Shown here: piece by piece, positions 53,524-61,970 of the stretch
Layout of the letters: every line of letters starts with the position of its first letter
Numbering within the stretch: the first letter of the stretch is position 1
Assembly (NCBI GenBank): GCA_963665215.2
Contig: CAXXWW010000008.1
Span: 882,108 to 946,107 of the forward strand
Reading direction: 5' to 3'
Source of the DNA: G963665215 sp963665215
GTDB lineage: Bacteria; Chloroflexota; Dehalococcoidia; Lucifugimonadales; CAUZJF01
DNA: 64,000 bases
The notes under the pieces: generated by a model
Told to the model about the DNA's origin: nothing
The model's input: only the letters and a program-made list of their open reading frames with translations
Database searches by the model: none
Made by a program: the position numbers and the translations under genes

Positions 53524-54390
53524 CTGAAACCGCTGGCGACTATCCCAGCTCTTCTCGTTCTGCTGAGCCAGGTATCGATCGGCTGCGTGACCGGTGGGGC
53601 GCCGGAGCCTCCAACCCCGCTGGCACAGCCTGCCCCAGCCGCTTTCTCCAGACCTTCGCCCACGCCGAGCCCGGCGGCGGTCCCCTCTCTTGCCCACAGC
53701 CCGGCTGCGGTCCCCTCTCCTGCCCCCAGCCCGGCGCCTACCTCATCTCCTGTCCCCAGCCCGGCGCCTACACCAGCTCCTCCCGCCAGTCCCTCGCCGG
53801 CACCTTTTCTCATGCCGAGTCCGACCAGGACCGCCGCCTCTCCCTCCCCAAGCGCTACTCCCGCCGCAGTTTCCTCATCCAGCCCAGGGCCTGCGCCGTC
53901 CCCAACTGCCGGTCCCGTGTCCACCGCGTCTCCTCGCCCCAGCCCGACCGCTACCCCAATGGCTACCGTGACCCCTCCAGTCCAGTTACCCGCAGTGCTC
54001 TTGGGTGATGTTGCATTTCGTGCGGAGCTCGCCACGACCTCACAGCAGCACGCCGAGGGTCTGTCTGGCCGTGAAAGTCTGGCGCCGAAGTCGGGCATGC
54101 TCTTCATATTCGAGAGCGGGGTTGCGTCGGTCTTCTGGATGAAGGAGATGCGGTTCCCTCTAGACTTCATTTGGATCTCGAAGGGGTGCATAGTGGTCGA
54201 CATTACGGCCGAGGCGCCGGCGCCCGGTCCGGCCACCTCAACTTCCCAGCTGCCATACTACGCCTCCGAGTCTCTCGCCGCCTACACCTTCGAGATCAAT
54301 GCGGGTGAGGCCGCGAAATATAGCATTACGGTTGGGACGGCTGTGCGCTTCTTGGGCGTTGCAGCGGAACCGGTCGCCCTTTGTGAGTAG
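53524..54390 (+). CDS. DUF192 lipoprotein with Pro/Ser/Ala-rich linker
   Basis: About 288 aa if started at CTG 53524, five bases after GAGGGA; no ATG, GTG or TTG opens the signal peptide. LATIPALLVLLSQVSIGC is a signal with lipobox, so the protein would be lipid-anchored at Cys22. Starting at GTG 53587, the first standard codon, would remove the signal. Then a 110-residue linker of PAPSP-type repeats encoded by near-identical CCCAGCCCGGCG units, then a DUF192 domain (VAFRAELATTSQQHAEGLSG, then VFWMKEMRFPLDFIWI). DUF192 function is unknown; these are extracytoplasmic proteins. Confidence 0.75.
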   Translation: MKPLATIPALLVLLSQVSIGCVTGGAPEPPTPLAQPAPAAFSRPSPTPSPAAVPSLAHSPAAVPSPAPSPAPTSSPVPSPAPTPAPPASPSPAPFLMPSPTRTAASPSPSATPAAVSSSSPGPAPSPTAGPVSTASPRPSPTATPMATVTPPVQLPAVLLGDVAFRAELATTSQQHAEGLSGRESLAPKSGMLFIFESGVASVFWMKEMRFPLDFIWISKGCIVVDITAEAPAPGPATSTSQLPYYASESLAAYTFEINAGEAAKYSITVGTAVRFLGVAAEPVALCE

Positions 54391-54464
54391 CGTCGCCTTG
54401 CGAGGGGAGCCGCCGTTTGCTATAGTTAGCCCCTGCCGCGATGCCACCTCGTGCACCGTTTCTT

Positions 54465-54540
54465 GGGGCTGTAGCTCATCTGGGAGAGCGCTTCAATGGC
54501 ATTGAAGAGGTAGGGGGTTCGAGTCCCCCCAGCTCCACCA
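54465..54540 (+). tRNA. tRNA-Ala (GGC anticodon)
   Basis: 76 bases including encoded CCA. Acceptor GGGGCTG pairs with CAGCTCC; D stem GCTC/GAGC; anticodon stem CTTCA/TGAAG with loop ATGGCAT and anticodon GGC at 54498-54500; T arm GGGGG/CCCCC with loop TTCGAGT. The prophage integrase begins immediately after it, so its 3 prime end is the likely attachment site. Confidence 0.96.
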
Positions 54541-54557
54541 CATCCTCCCCAAACCCC

Positions 54558-55559
54558 TTGCCCGTAGCTAGCCTCTACCCTATAATTGCCTTATACTGGT
54601 GCGCCCTACAGCAGGGCCGCAATCCTTGGAGTGAGCAGGAAGAGGAGAAGGCGGCCAGGCTCGAACAGCTAAAGGTAATCCCCACCTTCCGCGATGTCAC
54701 TTACAAAGTCCACGAGGCCAACGCCGTGCGTTGGCGCAACGAAAAGCACACCAACTCGTGGTTGCAAACATTGGAACGCCACGCCAAGTTGATCCTAGAT
54801 ATGCCCATTGACGAAATAACCCAGGCGCACGTTCTGACCGTTTTGGAACCAATCTGGAGTACCAAGCCCGAGACGGCGCGCCGCGTACGCCAACGTATGC
54901 GTGCGGTTTTCAAGTGGGGGGTGTCTTGGGGTTATATTCCGTTCAATCCCGCCGGTGAAGTAATAGACGGCGCGTTGGTACCAATGCCAAAGGTTCAGGA
55001 ACATCTAAAGGCATTGCCCTATCAAGAGGTGTCGGCCGCGATCAAAAAGATTCGGGACTCGGAAGCGTGGGCCGCTACCAAACTGGCGTTTGAGTTTATG
55101 ATTCTGACTGCTGCCCGTGGTGGTGAGGTTAGGTACGCAACGTGGGCCGAGATTGACGGGGATACCTGGACTCGGCCCGCACACAAAATGAAGGGCAACA
55201 AACCCCACCGGGTACCCCTTTCGATTCAGGCCACAGTCCTGTTGCGCACTGCAAAAGAAAAATTGGGCACCGAGTCTGGCCTGATTTTCCCATCACCTGA
55301 CGGCAACCCATTGTCGGAAAATGCCCTGCCAATGCGGGCCAAGAAATGCGGGATACAAGCCGTACCTCACGGCTTTCGCTCAAGCTTCCGGGACTGGGCA
55401 GAGGAATGTTCAAGCGGAAGCCACGCTGCCATAGAGATATCACTGGCCCACGATTATGGTAGCGCAGTAGAAAGGGCATATTTCCGAAGCGACCTGCTGG
55501 ACCAAAGGCGGGAGCTAAATCAAGAGTGGTGCAACTTCCTGGACCCCCTACCCTTCTAG
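54558..55559 (+). CDS. P4-type tyrosine integrase, N-terminally truncated
   Basis: 333 aa from TTG 54558, the only in-frame start after the tRNA. Core-binding and catalytic domains are present: RNEKHTNSWLQTLERHAKLI, VLEPIWSTKPETARRVR, then LTAARGGEVRYATW (Arg), HGFRSSFRDWAEE (His-x-x-Arg) and VERAYFRSDL (Tyr). The N-terminal DUF4102 arm-binding domain, about 90 residues, is missing; the frame reaches back into the tRNA. It therefore probably cannot excise the prophage normally. Codon use is more AT-rich than host genes. Confidence 0.85.
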   Translation: MPVASLYPIIALYWCALQQGRNPWSEQEEEKAARLEQLKVIPTFRDVTYKVHEANAVRWRNEKHTNSWLQTLERHAKLILDMPIDEITQAHVLTVLEPIWSTKPETARRVRQRMRAVFKWGVSWGYIPFNPAGEVIDGALVPMPKVQEHLKALPYQEVSAAIKKIRDSEAWAATKLAFEFMILTAARGGEVRYATWAEIDGDTWTRPAHKMKGNKPHRVPLSIQATVLLRTAKEKLGTESGLIFPSPDGNPLSENALPMRAKKCGIQAVPHGFRSSFRDWAEECSSGSHAAIEISLAHDYGSAVERAYFRSDLLDQRRELNQEWCNFLDPLPF

Positions 55560-55699
55560 CGCTACCCTCATTAACTTAATGGTGTCAACTCCCTAATCCC
55601 TACCATATGTGGTATGCCGTTGGCGGAAAAGCACTAGATGTGGTAGACTATGAGATTGATAACCGAATGACGGACGGGAGCCCCCATAGGAGGCGAAAC

Positions 55700-56965
55700 T
55701 TGGATATCGTTCAAAAAGCTCAGCTCCATATCAGCGAGGTCAAGGCCAAAATCACCGACCTGTTGGAGACCGCCGAGGAGAAACGCGGGGAGGACTTCGA
55801 CGGCGACCTGGAGAAGGCCATGAAGCAGGTAAAACCCGCCGAGCTCCAGCTTCAAGCCGCGTTGGTGAGCCAGCCTGAGGAGACCGCCGAGAAGATGGTT
55901 GAAAAGCGGGCCGAGGTCGTCACCGAGACAGCCGAAGAACGGGAAGAAACGGAGCTGCGCTCCAAGGTCAATTTTGGCAAGTACATCGGCGCGGCGATGG
56001 CCGGAACCGGCGTCACGACCGGCGCGGAGGGCGAGCTTAACGAGCACCTGGGCCTGGCCGCAAACCAGTTCCCAATGGACCTGCTGGCACCCGCCATTGA
56101 GGTCAGGGCCTTGAGGGACGGCGACGCCGACGTTATGGCGCGCTCCTGGGTTGACCGCGTATTCGCGGATTCAGCCGCCATGCGAATCGGCATCAACTTT
56201 GAGTCGGTCCCACCTGGCATCACGGCTCACCCCGTCTTGACGGCGGGCGGCTCCGGTGAACAGCGCGGGCGGACGCAAGCGGCGGGTGAATCGACGTACA
56301 GCTTCACGGTAAGCGAGCTTCGTCCGACGCGAAATGCGGTCCACGGAATCTATAGTTTGGAGGACCATGCCCGCGTCCCTGGCCTCTCCGACGCCATCCT
56401 TCGTGACATGAGGGAGGGCATTGTCGAGAAGGTTGACCGGACGATCTTCAGGGGCGACGCCACGGCCAACGAGGACGGCGCCGACATTGCCGGTTTGGAG
56501 ACGCTGACCATCGGTGAAGAGACGATCACCCAGACCAACAAGGTCAAGGGCGACGAAACCTTGAAGGCGTTCCTTTCCTTCGTGGACGGCATCTACGCCA
56601 CCAGCCTGGGCGACCTGTCGGTTGTGGCGGCGGAAGGCGCGAATACCCTCTGGTACTCGACCATCCACAACTCGGCGGCTGACAATGAGACCATCGCCCG
56701 ATTCCTGATGGCGGCGGGCCTGAGCTGGATGGTGCGCGGCCACATTGAATCGTCCACCAGCAACGGCGATTTTGGGGCCTTCGTGGGCCTTGCTCGTGGA
56801 ATGGCGGGAGCGGGTGTTGCGCCCGTCTGGAATAGGGGCGAGTTAGTCCGTGACCCCTACTCCAACGCTAACAAGGGCGAAGTCAAGTTGACCGTCAACT
56901 GGCTCTGGAATTTCGGCCTACCTCGGACGGCCAATTTCAAGCGCATCAAATTCGTAAGTAACTAG
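55700..56965 (+). CDS. phage major capsid protein (HK97 fold)
   Basis: 421 aa from TTG 55700, with AGGAGG six bases upstream. An N-terminal coiled, charged scaffold-like delta region (to about residue 90: LETAEEKRGEDFDGDLEKAM) precedes the capsid core (FPMDLLAPAIEVRALRDGDA, SYSFTVSELRPTRNAVHGIY, LSDAILRDMREGIVEKVDRT). The C-terminus VNWLWNFGLPRTANFKRIKF fits. Appears intact. It comes directly after the integrase and before its own protease, the reverse of the usual head order. Confidence 0.85.
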   Translation: MDIVQKAQLHISEVKAKITDLLETAEEKRGEDFDGDLEKAMKQVKPAELQLQAALVSQPEETAEKMVEKRAEVVTETAEEREETELRSKVNFGKYIGAAMAGTGVTTGAEGELNEHLGLAANQFPMDLLAPAIEVRALRDGDADVMARSWVDRVFADSAAMRIGINFESVPPGITAHPVLTAGGSGEQRGRTQAAGESTYSFTVSELRPTRNAVHGIYSLEDHARVPGLSDAILRDMREGIVEKVDRTIFRGDATANEDGADIAGLETLTIGEETITQTNKVKGDETLKAFLSFVDGIYATSLGDLSVVAAEGANTLWYSTIHNSAADNETIARFLMAAGLSWMVRGHIESSTSNGDFGAFVGLARGMAGAGVAPVWNRGELVRDPYSNANKGEVKLTVNWLWNFGLPRTANFKRIKFVSN

Positions 56966-56975
56966 GCGGGCCGCC

Positions 56976-57410
56976 ATGCCTGGCATCCTGATTAGCGGTC
57001 CAGCAGGGGCGGGCAAGTCCCAATATGCGCGGCAGGTTCGAGCGGAGACGCCTGGGCCTGCCGTGCTGATTGAGTTCCAAGAGATATACGCCATGCTCCT
57101 GGGCCTTCAACGCCTGGACAACGGGCGGTATCCACCACGCTCAGAGTCGGACGCCTTCGCCATGCCCATGACTGAATACCTCCGAAGGGCGGCGATCTCG
57201 GCGGCGACTGCGCGGGACATTACCCCGATAGTTAGCAACTCCGATGGCAGTCAAGAGCGGCGGGCGGCCTTGCTCGGATTCATGGGCCCAGGTAGTCGGG
57301 AGACCGTGATTGACCCAGGCGTGCAGGTAGTGACTGAGCGCCTATCGGTCGAGGGCTACCTTGACCCAGATTGCAGGACTGCCCTGGACCGCTGGTACGG
57401 GAGAATTTAA
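56976..57410 (+). CDS. phage-encoded small P-loop protein
   Basis: 144 aa. Begins MPGILISGPAGAGKSQYARQV with a Walker A GPAGAGKS at residues 8-15. The rest shows an acidic FQEIYAMLLGLQRLDNGRYP and no clear Walker B. It resembles an AAA or kinase-like NTPase; no precise family. Located between capsid and protease genes; its stop overlaps the protease start (TAATG). Similar P-loop genes occur in head operons of some Chloroflexota and actinobacterial phages as far as I recall, but their role is unknown. Confidence 0.65.
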   Translation: MPGILISGPAGAGKSQYARQVRAETPGPAVLIEFQEIYAMLLGLQRLDNGRYPPRSESDAFAMPMTEYLRRAAISAATARDITPIVSNSDGSQERRAALLGFMGPGSRETVIDPGVQVVTERLSVEGYLDPDCRTALDRWYGRI

Positions 57411-57896
57411 TGGAATCCTTGGCGTGCGAAATCCGGTATGAGATAGACGATTCCCGTCAATCTCCTGGCCGGTTGAAGGGAACCCTAATCACCTATGAAC
57501 GGCGGGCGGGCGACCGTCCGGAGATCGTCGCCCGTGGTGCCTTCCATTGGCGCGACGGCGGCATTGTCATAAATGACCAGCACAAGCGCGAATCCGCCAT
57601 CCTTCGCACGGTCCCTTTCCTGGATGGCGACGACGTGAAGATAGACGCTCCCCTACCGGACACCCAGGCGGGCCGTGACGCTGCAACGAATGTACGGGAT
57701 GGCGTCTTGACCGGCCTCTCCGTCGAGATGGTCACGGAGGCCGAGGGCCGGCGTCAAGGGCTCAGGGAGATAAGGCGGGCGCGCCTGGTCCCGCGCTGGC
57801 CTGGTGGACGACCCCAGCTATAAGGATTCCAAGGTCGAGATCAGAGCCCACGGCCCATACTGGCAACTCGACCGGGAGATGCTGCGATGGCTGTAG
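57410..57896 (+). pseudogene. HK97-family prohead protease, frameshifted near the end
   Basis: From ATG 57410: SLACEIRYEIDDSRQSPGRL, YERRAGDRPEIVARGAF and LTGLSVEMVTEAEGRRQGLRE are typical of caudovirus prohead (U35) proteases. The open frame ends at 57823 with unrelated PRWPGGRPQL. Dropping one base near 57788-57797 gives AGLVDDPSYKDSKVEIRAHG and an end at 57896 that overlaps the next gene start, as family C-termini do. The catalytic His/Ser region lies before the shift, so a shorter protein could still fold. Confidence 0.75.
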
Positions 57897-58939
57897 ACGT
57901 TGAACAGCTAGCTATCGGCCTACGCCTATCGGCGGACGGCGCAGGGCTCACAGACGCACAGACGGCCATCCTTACCCGTCTGCTAGGCGTCGCGGAGGCT
58001 TTCGTAGAGCTACGGGCTCCAGCCGCTAATCAGGCCGCGAAGGATGAGGCCGTTGTCTCGATGGCCTCATATATGTACGACCGGCCCAAAGCTGCCCCTG
58101 AAAGGCGCTATGCGGACGCATGGGCGAACAGTGGGGCGGCGTTCATCGTTGCGCCCTGGGTAGTCCAGCGGCTAGGCGACGCATCGGGTGAAGCTCTCCC
58201 GCCATCGGGCGGCGCGGGCCTCTCGGATGAGGAGCGGGCCAGACTCCTACCAGACAACGCGGCGGACGGTCAAGTGGCTGTCTACCAAGACGCAAGCGGC
58301 CAATGGATAGCGGAGGACGTAGCGGCGGGTGAGGGCGGTACTGAGGACGCCGTAGCGCGTGCGGCGGCAGCGGCGGCGGCCCAGGACGTGGTAGACCACA
58401 ACGCCGCCTCAGACTCCCACGAGGACATCCGAACGTCCATTGAGGGCCGCGTAACTCAAGACGTGGTGGAGGACACGGCCCAACGCCTGATTAACAGCGC
58501 GGGCCATGCGACGAATGTTGACCTTGGAGTGGTGCGGGACGGGATTCAGCGCAACGCCGACGAATTGACTGCCCATGAAGGAACACCTCATGGCGGAGGG
58601 AATGGTGGAACGCCTACGCCAACGCCCCCGGCGGTCCTGGTGGATGCCGTGGTGTACTCCGCTCATGGCGACGTGACGGCGGCGGGCTGGCGTGATTATG
58701 ACTTCGTTCAACTGTTCTACACCAACACCGACACCTTCACCACGCCAGCCGTGAACACGGCCCAGTTAATTGCCCGCACGTCTTTGATTGTTCCCGTTGG
58801 GCGCAACGTCTCATGGACGCTCTCAATAGACGCCGCCGCCGATGATGTTATCAATACCGCTCAGTCTACCAGTGGGAACGCCGTCGCTGCACCGACCGCG
58901 ACCAGCACCATGACCGTGATTGCATGGCGGGCAGGTTAA
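57887..58939 (+). CDS. head-tail connector-like N-terminus fused to a structural domain
   Basis: 350 aa. Residues 1-110 resemble gp6-type head-tail connector proteins (LTDAQTAILTRLLGVAEAFV, SYMYDRPKAAPERRYADAWA, then GAAFIVAPWVVQRLG). Then an Ala-rich linker with a helical repeat, a Thr/Pro spacer (GTPTPTPP) and a C-terminal beta-rich domain (FVQLFYTNTDTFTTPAVN) of unknown type, possibly a decoration domain. The start overlaps the corrected end of the protease gene. Intact. Confidence 0.65.
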   Translation: MAVDVEQLAIGLRLSADGAGLTDAQTAILTRLLGVAEAFVELRAPAANQAAKDEAVVSMASYMYDRPKAAPERRYADAWANSGAAFIVAPWVVQRLGDASGEALPPSGGAGLSDEERARLLPDNAADGQVAVYQDASGQWIAEDVAAGEGGTEDAVARAAAAAAAQDVVDHNAASDSHEDIRTSIEGRVTQDVVEDTAQRLINSAGHATNVDLGVVRDGIQRNADELTAHEGTPHGGGNGGTPTPTPPAVLVDAVVYSAHGDVTAAGWRDYDFVQLFYTNTDTFTTPAVNTAQLIARTSLIVPVGRNVSWTLSIDAAADDVINTAQSTSGNAVAAPTATSTMTVIAWRAG

Positions 58940-59624
58940 TATGAGAATACCGTTCTTCAACCGAATTGAGAAACGTGCTGAGGACTACACCGAGGCGATA
59001 ATCGCGCAGCTAATAGACACGGCGGACACGTCGGTCACGCCGTCAGGCTCGACCGCTGCCGAAGAGGTGGCTATCGGTTTGTGGGGCAGGGCCTTCGCAA
59101 GCGCGAACGTCACGCCGTCCGGCCCTATTGCGGACGTGTTAAGTCCGTCCGTACTCCAAATGATAGGGCGCAACTTGGCGGAGTTTGGGGAGAGCCTATG
59201 GGTGATCGAGGTCGAGGACGGCGTGTTGCACCTTGAGCACGCCAGCGACTACACCATTACAGGGACGCGGGAGTGGATTTACGACCTTTCCCTATCATAC
59301 CCCGATGGCATTGTCAGGCGGAGCCTGCCAGCTTCCCGCGTGGTCCATGTCAAATATGCCGAGGACGGCGACCAGCCGTGGAAAGGGATAGGCCCGCTTC
59401 GGCAGGCGTCCACCACCAGACGGCTCAATGCCAACTTGGAGACGCGGCTGGCCGACGAATCCAGCGCACGGAGCGGGTATCTGATACCCGTTCCTGAAGT
59501 CACGGCGAGTTTGCAGGGCGACCTTAACAAGCTCAAAGGCAAGTCCGTACTGGTGAAATCGACGGCGGACGGATGGGACCAGACGACCCAGGCACCAAAG
59601 GGCGACTTTGCAGCACGTAGGCTA

Positions 59625-60862
59625 GTGGTCCAACATCATTGAAATGAATACCATGATAGTCATTGTTCCTCTTGGGGGTTCAATCGTAACGTTGAACCGA
59701 GGAGGAACCATGATGTCTACCAAGAAGTACCGTATCAGACTGACTACCGACGAACAACAGGAACTCAACGCCTTGGTCTCACGCGGTCGGGCTGCGGCGT
59801 ACAAACAGACCCATGCGCGCATTCTGCTGATGAGCGATGAGTCACGCTCGGACGGGGGAATGAAGGACGCGGACATCACCAGCGCGCTCGGTGTGGGACA
59901 GTCAACGGTCGAGCGAATACGCAAGCGCTGTGTGGAGGAGGGGGTCGAGTCTGCGCTGAATCGCAAAAGCAACTGCGTCGGCGTCAAAAGAGACTGGACG
60001 GCGAAGGTGAAGCACGGTTGATAGCGATGGCCTGCGGGGAACCGCCGGAGGGGCGTGCCAGTTGGACCCTGAAGCTGTTGGCTGACCAGTTGGTCGAGTG
60101 TGAGGATAGTCGGGACCATTAGCACCGAGACGGTTCGCCAGGCGCTTAAAAAAAAACGAACTGAAGCCGTGGCTGAAGCAGAGTTGGTGCATCCCGCCCG
60201 GTCAGAGCGCGGAGTTTGTGTGCGCGATGGAAGACGTACTGGAGGTCTACCAACGGCCGTACGATGGGAATGAGGTTCTGGTGTGCATGGGATGAGACGA
60301 GCAAACAGCAAGTCAAGGAGACGCGAGTGCCGCGTCCCGCAGCGCCCGGCTTATCGGCGGCATACGACTACGAATACGAGCGCAATGGAGTGAGCAGCCT
60401 GTTCATGCTGTTTGCACCGTTGGACGGATGGCGCCGAGTCGAGGTCAGAGAGCGTCGCACGAAGGTGGACTGGGCGCATGTGATAAAGGAACTGGTCGAC
60501 GAGGACTACCCTGACAGAGACCGGATCGTGCTGGTAATGGACAATCTCAACACTCACAAGCTGTCCTCGCTATACGAGGCATTCGAGCCTGCTGAGGCGA
60601 GGCGTATAGCTGAGCGACTGGAGATACACTACACTCCCAAACACGGGAGTTGGTTGAATATGGCGGAGATAGAGATCGGTGTGCTGGCTCGACAGTGCCT
60701 GGACCGACGGATTGCCAATCAAGACATCCTGCGCGGCGAGGTCAATGCTTGGCAGAATCAACGCAACCGGGATGTGATACGAGTGGATTGGCGCTTCACT
60801 ACCGAGGATGCGCGCATCAAGCTAAAGTCACTCTACCCATCAATACAAAAACGTTGAACCAC
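59625..60862 (+). mobile_element. IS630-family insertion sequence
   Basis: 1238 bp. Ends GTGGTCCAAC and GTTGAACCAC are imperfect inverted repeats (9 of 10), each next to TA (59623-59624 and 60863-60864), the target dinucleotide duplicated by IS630/Tc1-type elements. It carries one transposase gene disrupted by frameshifts, so it is probably not active. Confidence 0.92.
59711..60857 (+). pseudogene. IS630-family transposase, multiply frameshifted
   Basis: Starts at ATG 59711 after AGGAGG. Fragment one, KKYRIRLTTDEQQELNALVS to LGVGQSTVERIRKRC, is the N-terminal helix-turn-helix region and ends at 60021. The next pieces (LIAMACGEPPEGRASWTLKL; TVRQALKKNELKPWLKQSW) lie in other frames, with breaks near 60009, 60110, the A9 run at about 60150 and 60294. 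The last 200 codons are open: VLVMDNLNTHKLSSLYEAF holds a catalytic Asp and HYTPKHGSWLNMAEIEIGVL the catalytic Glu. Confidence 0.88.
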
Positions 60863-61199
60863 TAGGTTTCAGTCCACCTCAGACGATCCAGCCTGTGCGG
60901 GAGTCCGTCATTCGTTCGTTGCTCGCCGCCTGCGGCGTACCTGCCGCTATGGTAGGCGGCACGACCGCGAACGAGCTCCGGGAAGCCTACAGACAGTTCC
61001 TGCATGGGACCATCCAGCCCACGGCCAAGCTCGTTTTAGACGAACTGAGATTCAAGCTCGATAGCCCCGACCTGGGCATGGACTTCTCCGATCTCGGGGC
61101 AGCAGATATCAGTTCTCGCGCAAGATCGTTCGGCAGCATGGTGACGGCGGGCATGGATATTGAACGCGCAGCGGCCCTGAGCGGCCTACTGGTGACGGA

Positions 61200-61858
61200 A
61201 TGACCACGGGCAGGGCCTACGAGTTCAACCTAGACCGCCTACTCACCCGCGTGGTGTCAATCCCGGGCATGGTGCTCCCCGGGACGGTCTACCGCTACAC
61301 CGAGCGCGATATCGACGTTGGCGGCATCAACGCCCAGGGGGAGTACTTCCCTGACGGCGTTGACTGGTATCTCCACATCATGGACGCCGACGGCCTCACC
61401 CTACCAGCGGCGGACTCCCTCACCGTGGGCGAGGACGTCACGATCATGGGCGCGGAAGGGTACACCTTCACCACCACATTGGTCGTCTATGAGCAAGGGC
61501 GTAACGCGTTTGGTCAATTCCTGCCTACCGTCATTAGAATGGAGCTAGCATCATCGGCTCCTGCGTTGCCCGTTGACCCCGAGGTAACTTTCAGGCTCCC
61601 AACGGGCGGCATGAGCGCACCAACGAAGGGCCACAGAAGGTGTGGTGTGGGCTCAGGGACTTCACGGGCAGGGACCAGATCAGGATTACCGATACCTCGT
61701 TCTTTGATCTGAGTGACACCCGCGTCATCGTGAGGGCAGATGGCTCATGGTCAACGGGCGATACGTTCACCCTCGACGGCGACAGCTACACCGTGCGCGG
61801 CATCGCTCGCGTGGGCGGGCGGAAGCAGTACCTAGAGCTACTGTCACGTACTGTCTAA
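61200..61858 (+). pseudogene. unrecognised phage head protein, frameshifted
   Basis: First frame: YEFNLDRLLTRVVSIPGMVL, DGVDWYLHIMDADGLTLPAA, EQGRNAFGQFLPTVIRM, running to 61712 with a junk tail. A second frame from about 61610 reads ERTNEGPQKVWCGLRDFTGR and ends ARVGGRKQYLELLSRTV at 61858. A one-base change near 61575-61615 would join them to about 219 aa. Position between portal and terminase suggests a head-completion or minor head protein; no family recognised. Confidence 0.6.
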
Positions 61859-61862
61859 GGCC

Positions 61863-61970
61863 GTGGGGACCCCTACGAGTTTTGAGGCCGAGACACGCCA
61901 CAGCGCCTTCCAGTGTACAGCTTGCACACACTCAGAGGTAGGCTATGGACGTAGCGGATGGCCTGATTGA
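61863..61970 (+). CDS. possible short CxxC peptide
   Basis: 35 codons from GTG 61863: GTPTSFEAETRHSAFQCTAC. It overlaps the terminase start by 26 bases. Short zinc-knuckle-like proteins are common in phage head regions; support is only the coding-like codons and the position. Confidence 0.3.
   Translation: MGTPTSFEAETRHSAFQCTACTHSEVGYGRSGWPD

Larger units (their letters stand above)
58941..61203 (+). pseudogene. phage portal protein split by an IS630 insertion
   Basis: N-terminal part 58941-59624 (MRIPFFNRIEKRAEDYTEA; SLWVIEVEDGVLHLEHASDY; VVHVKYAEDGDQPWKGIGPL) ends at KGDFAARRL. The C-terminal part 60865-61203 begins GFSPPQTIQPVRES and ends AALSGLLVTE. Removing the element and one TA joins codons AGG-CTA-GGT in frame to a 340 aa portal of the HK97 gp3 type. 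The reconstructed end overlaps the next ATG (ATGA). The portal would be non-functional now. Confidence 0.9.

Noticed and set aside
53641..53960. Short direct repeats as a CRISPR array
   Set aside because: The repeats are codon-level PAPSP units within a protein linker with no spacers; no CRISPR array or cas gene exists in the window.
54441..54557. N-terminal extension of the integrase frame
   Set aside because: These codons are the translated tRNA-Ala gene and its flank (GAVAHLGERFNGIEEVGG), not protein.
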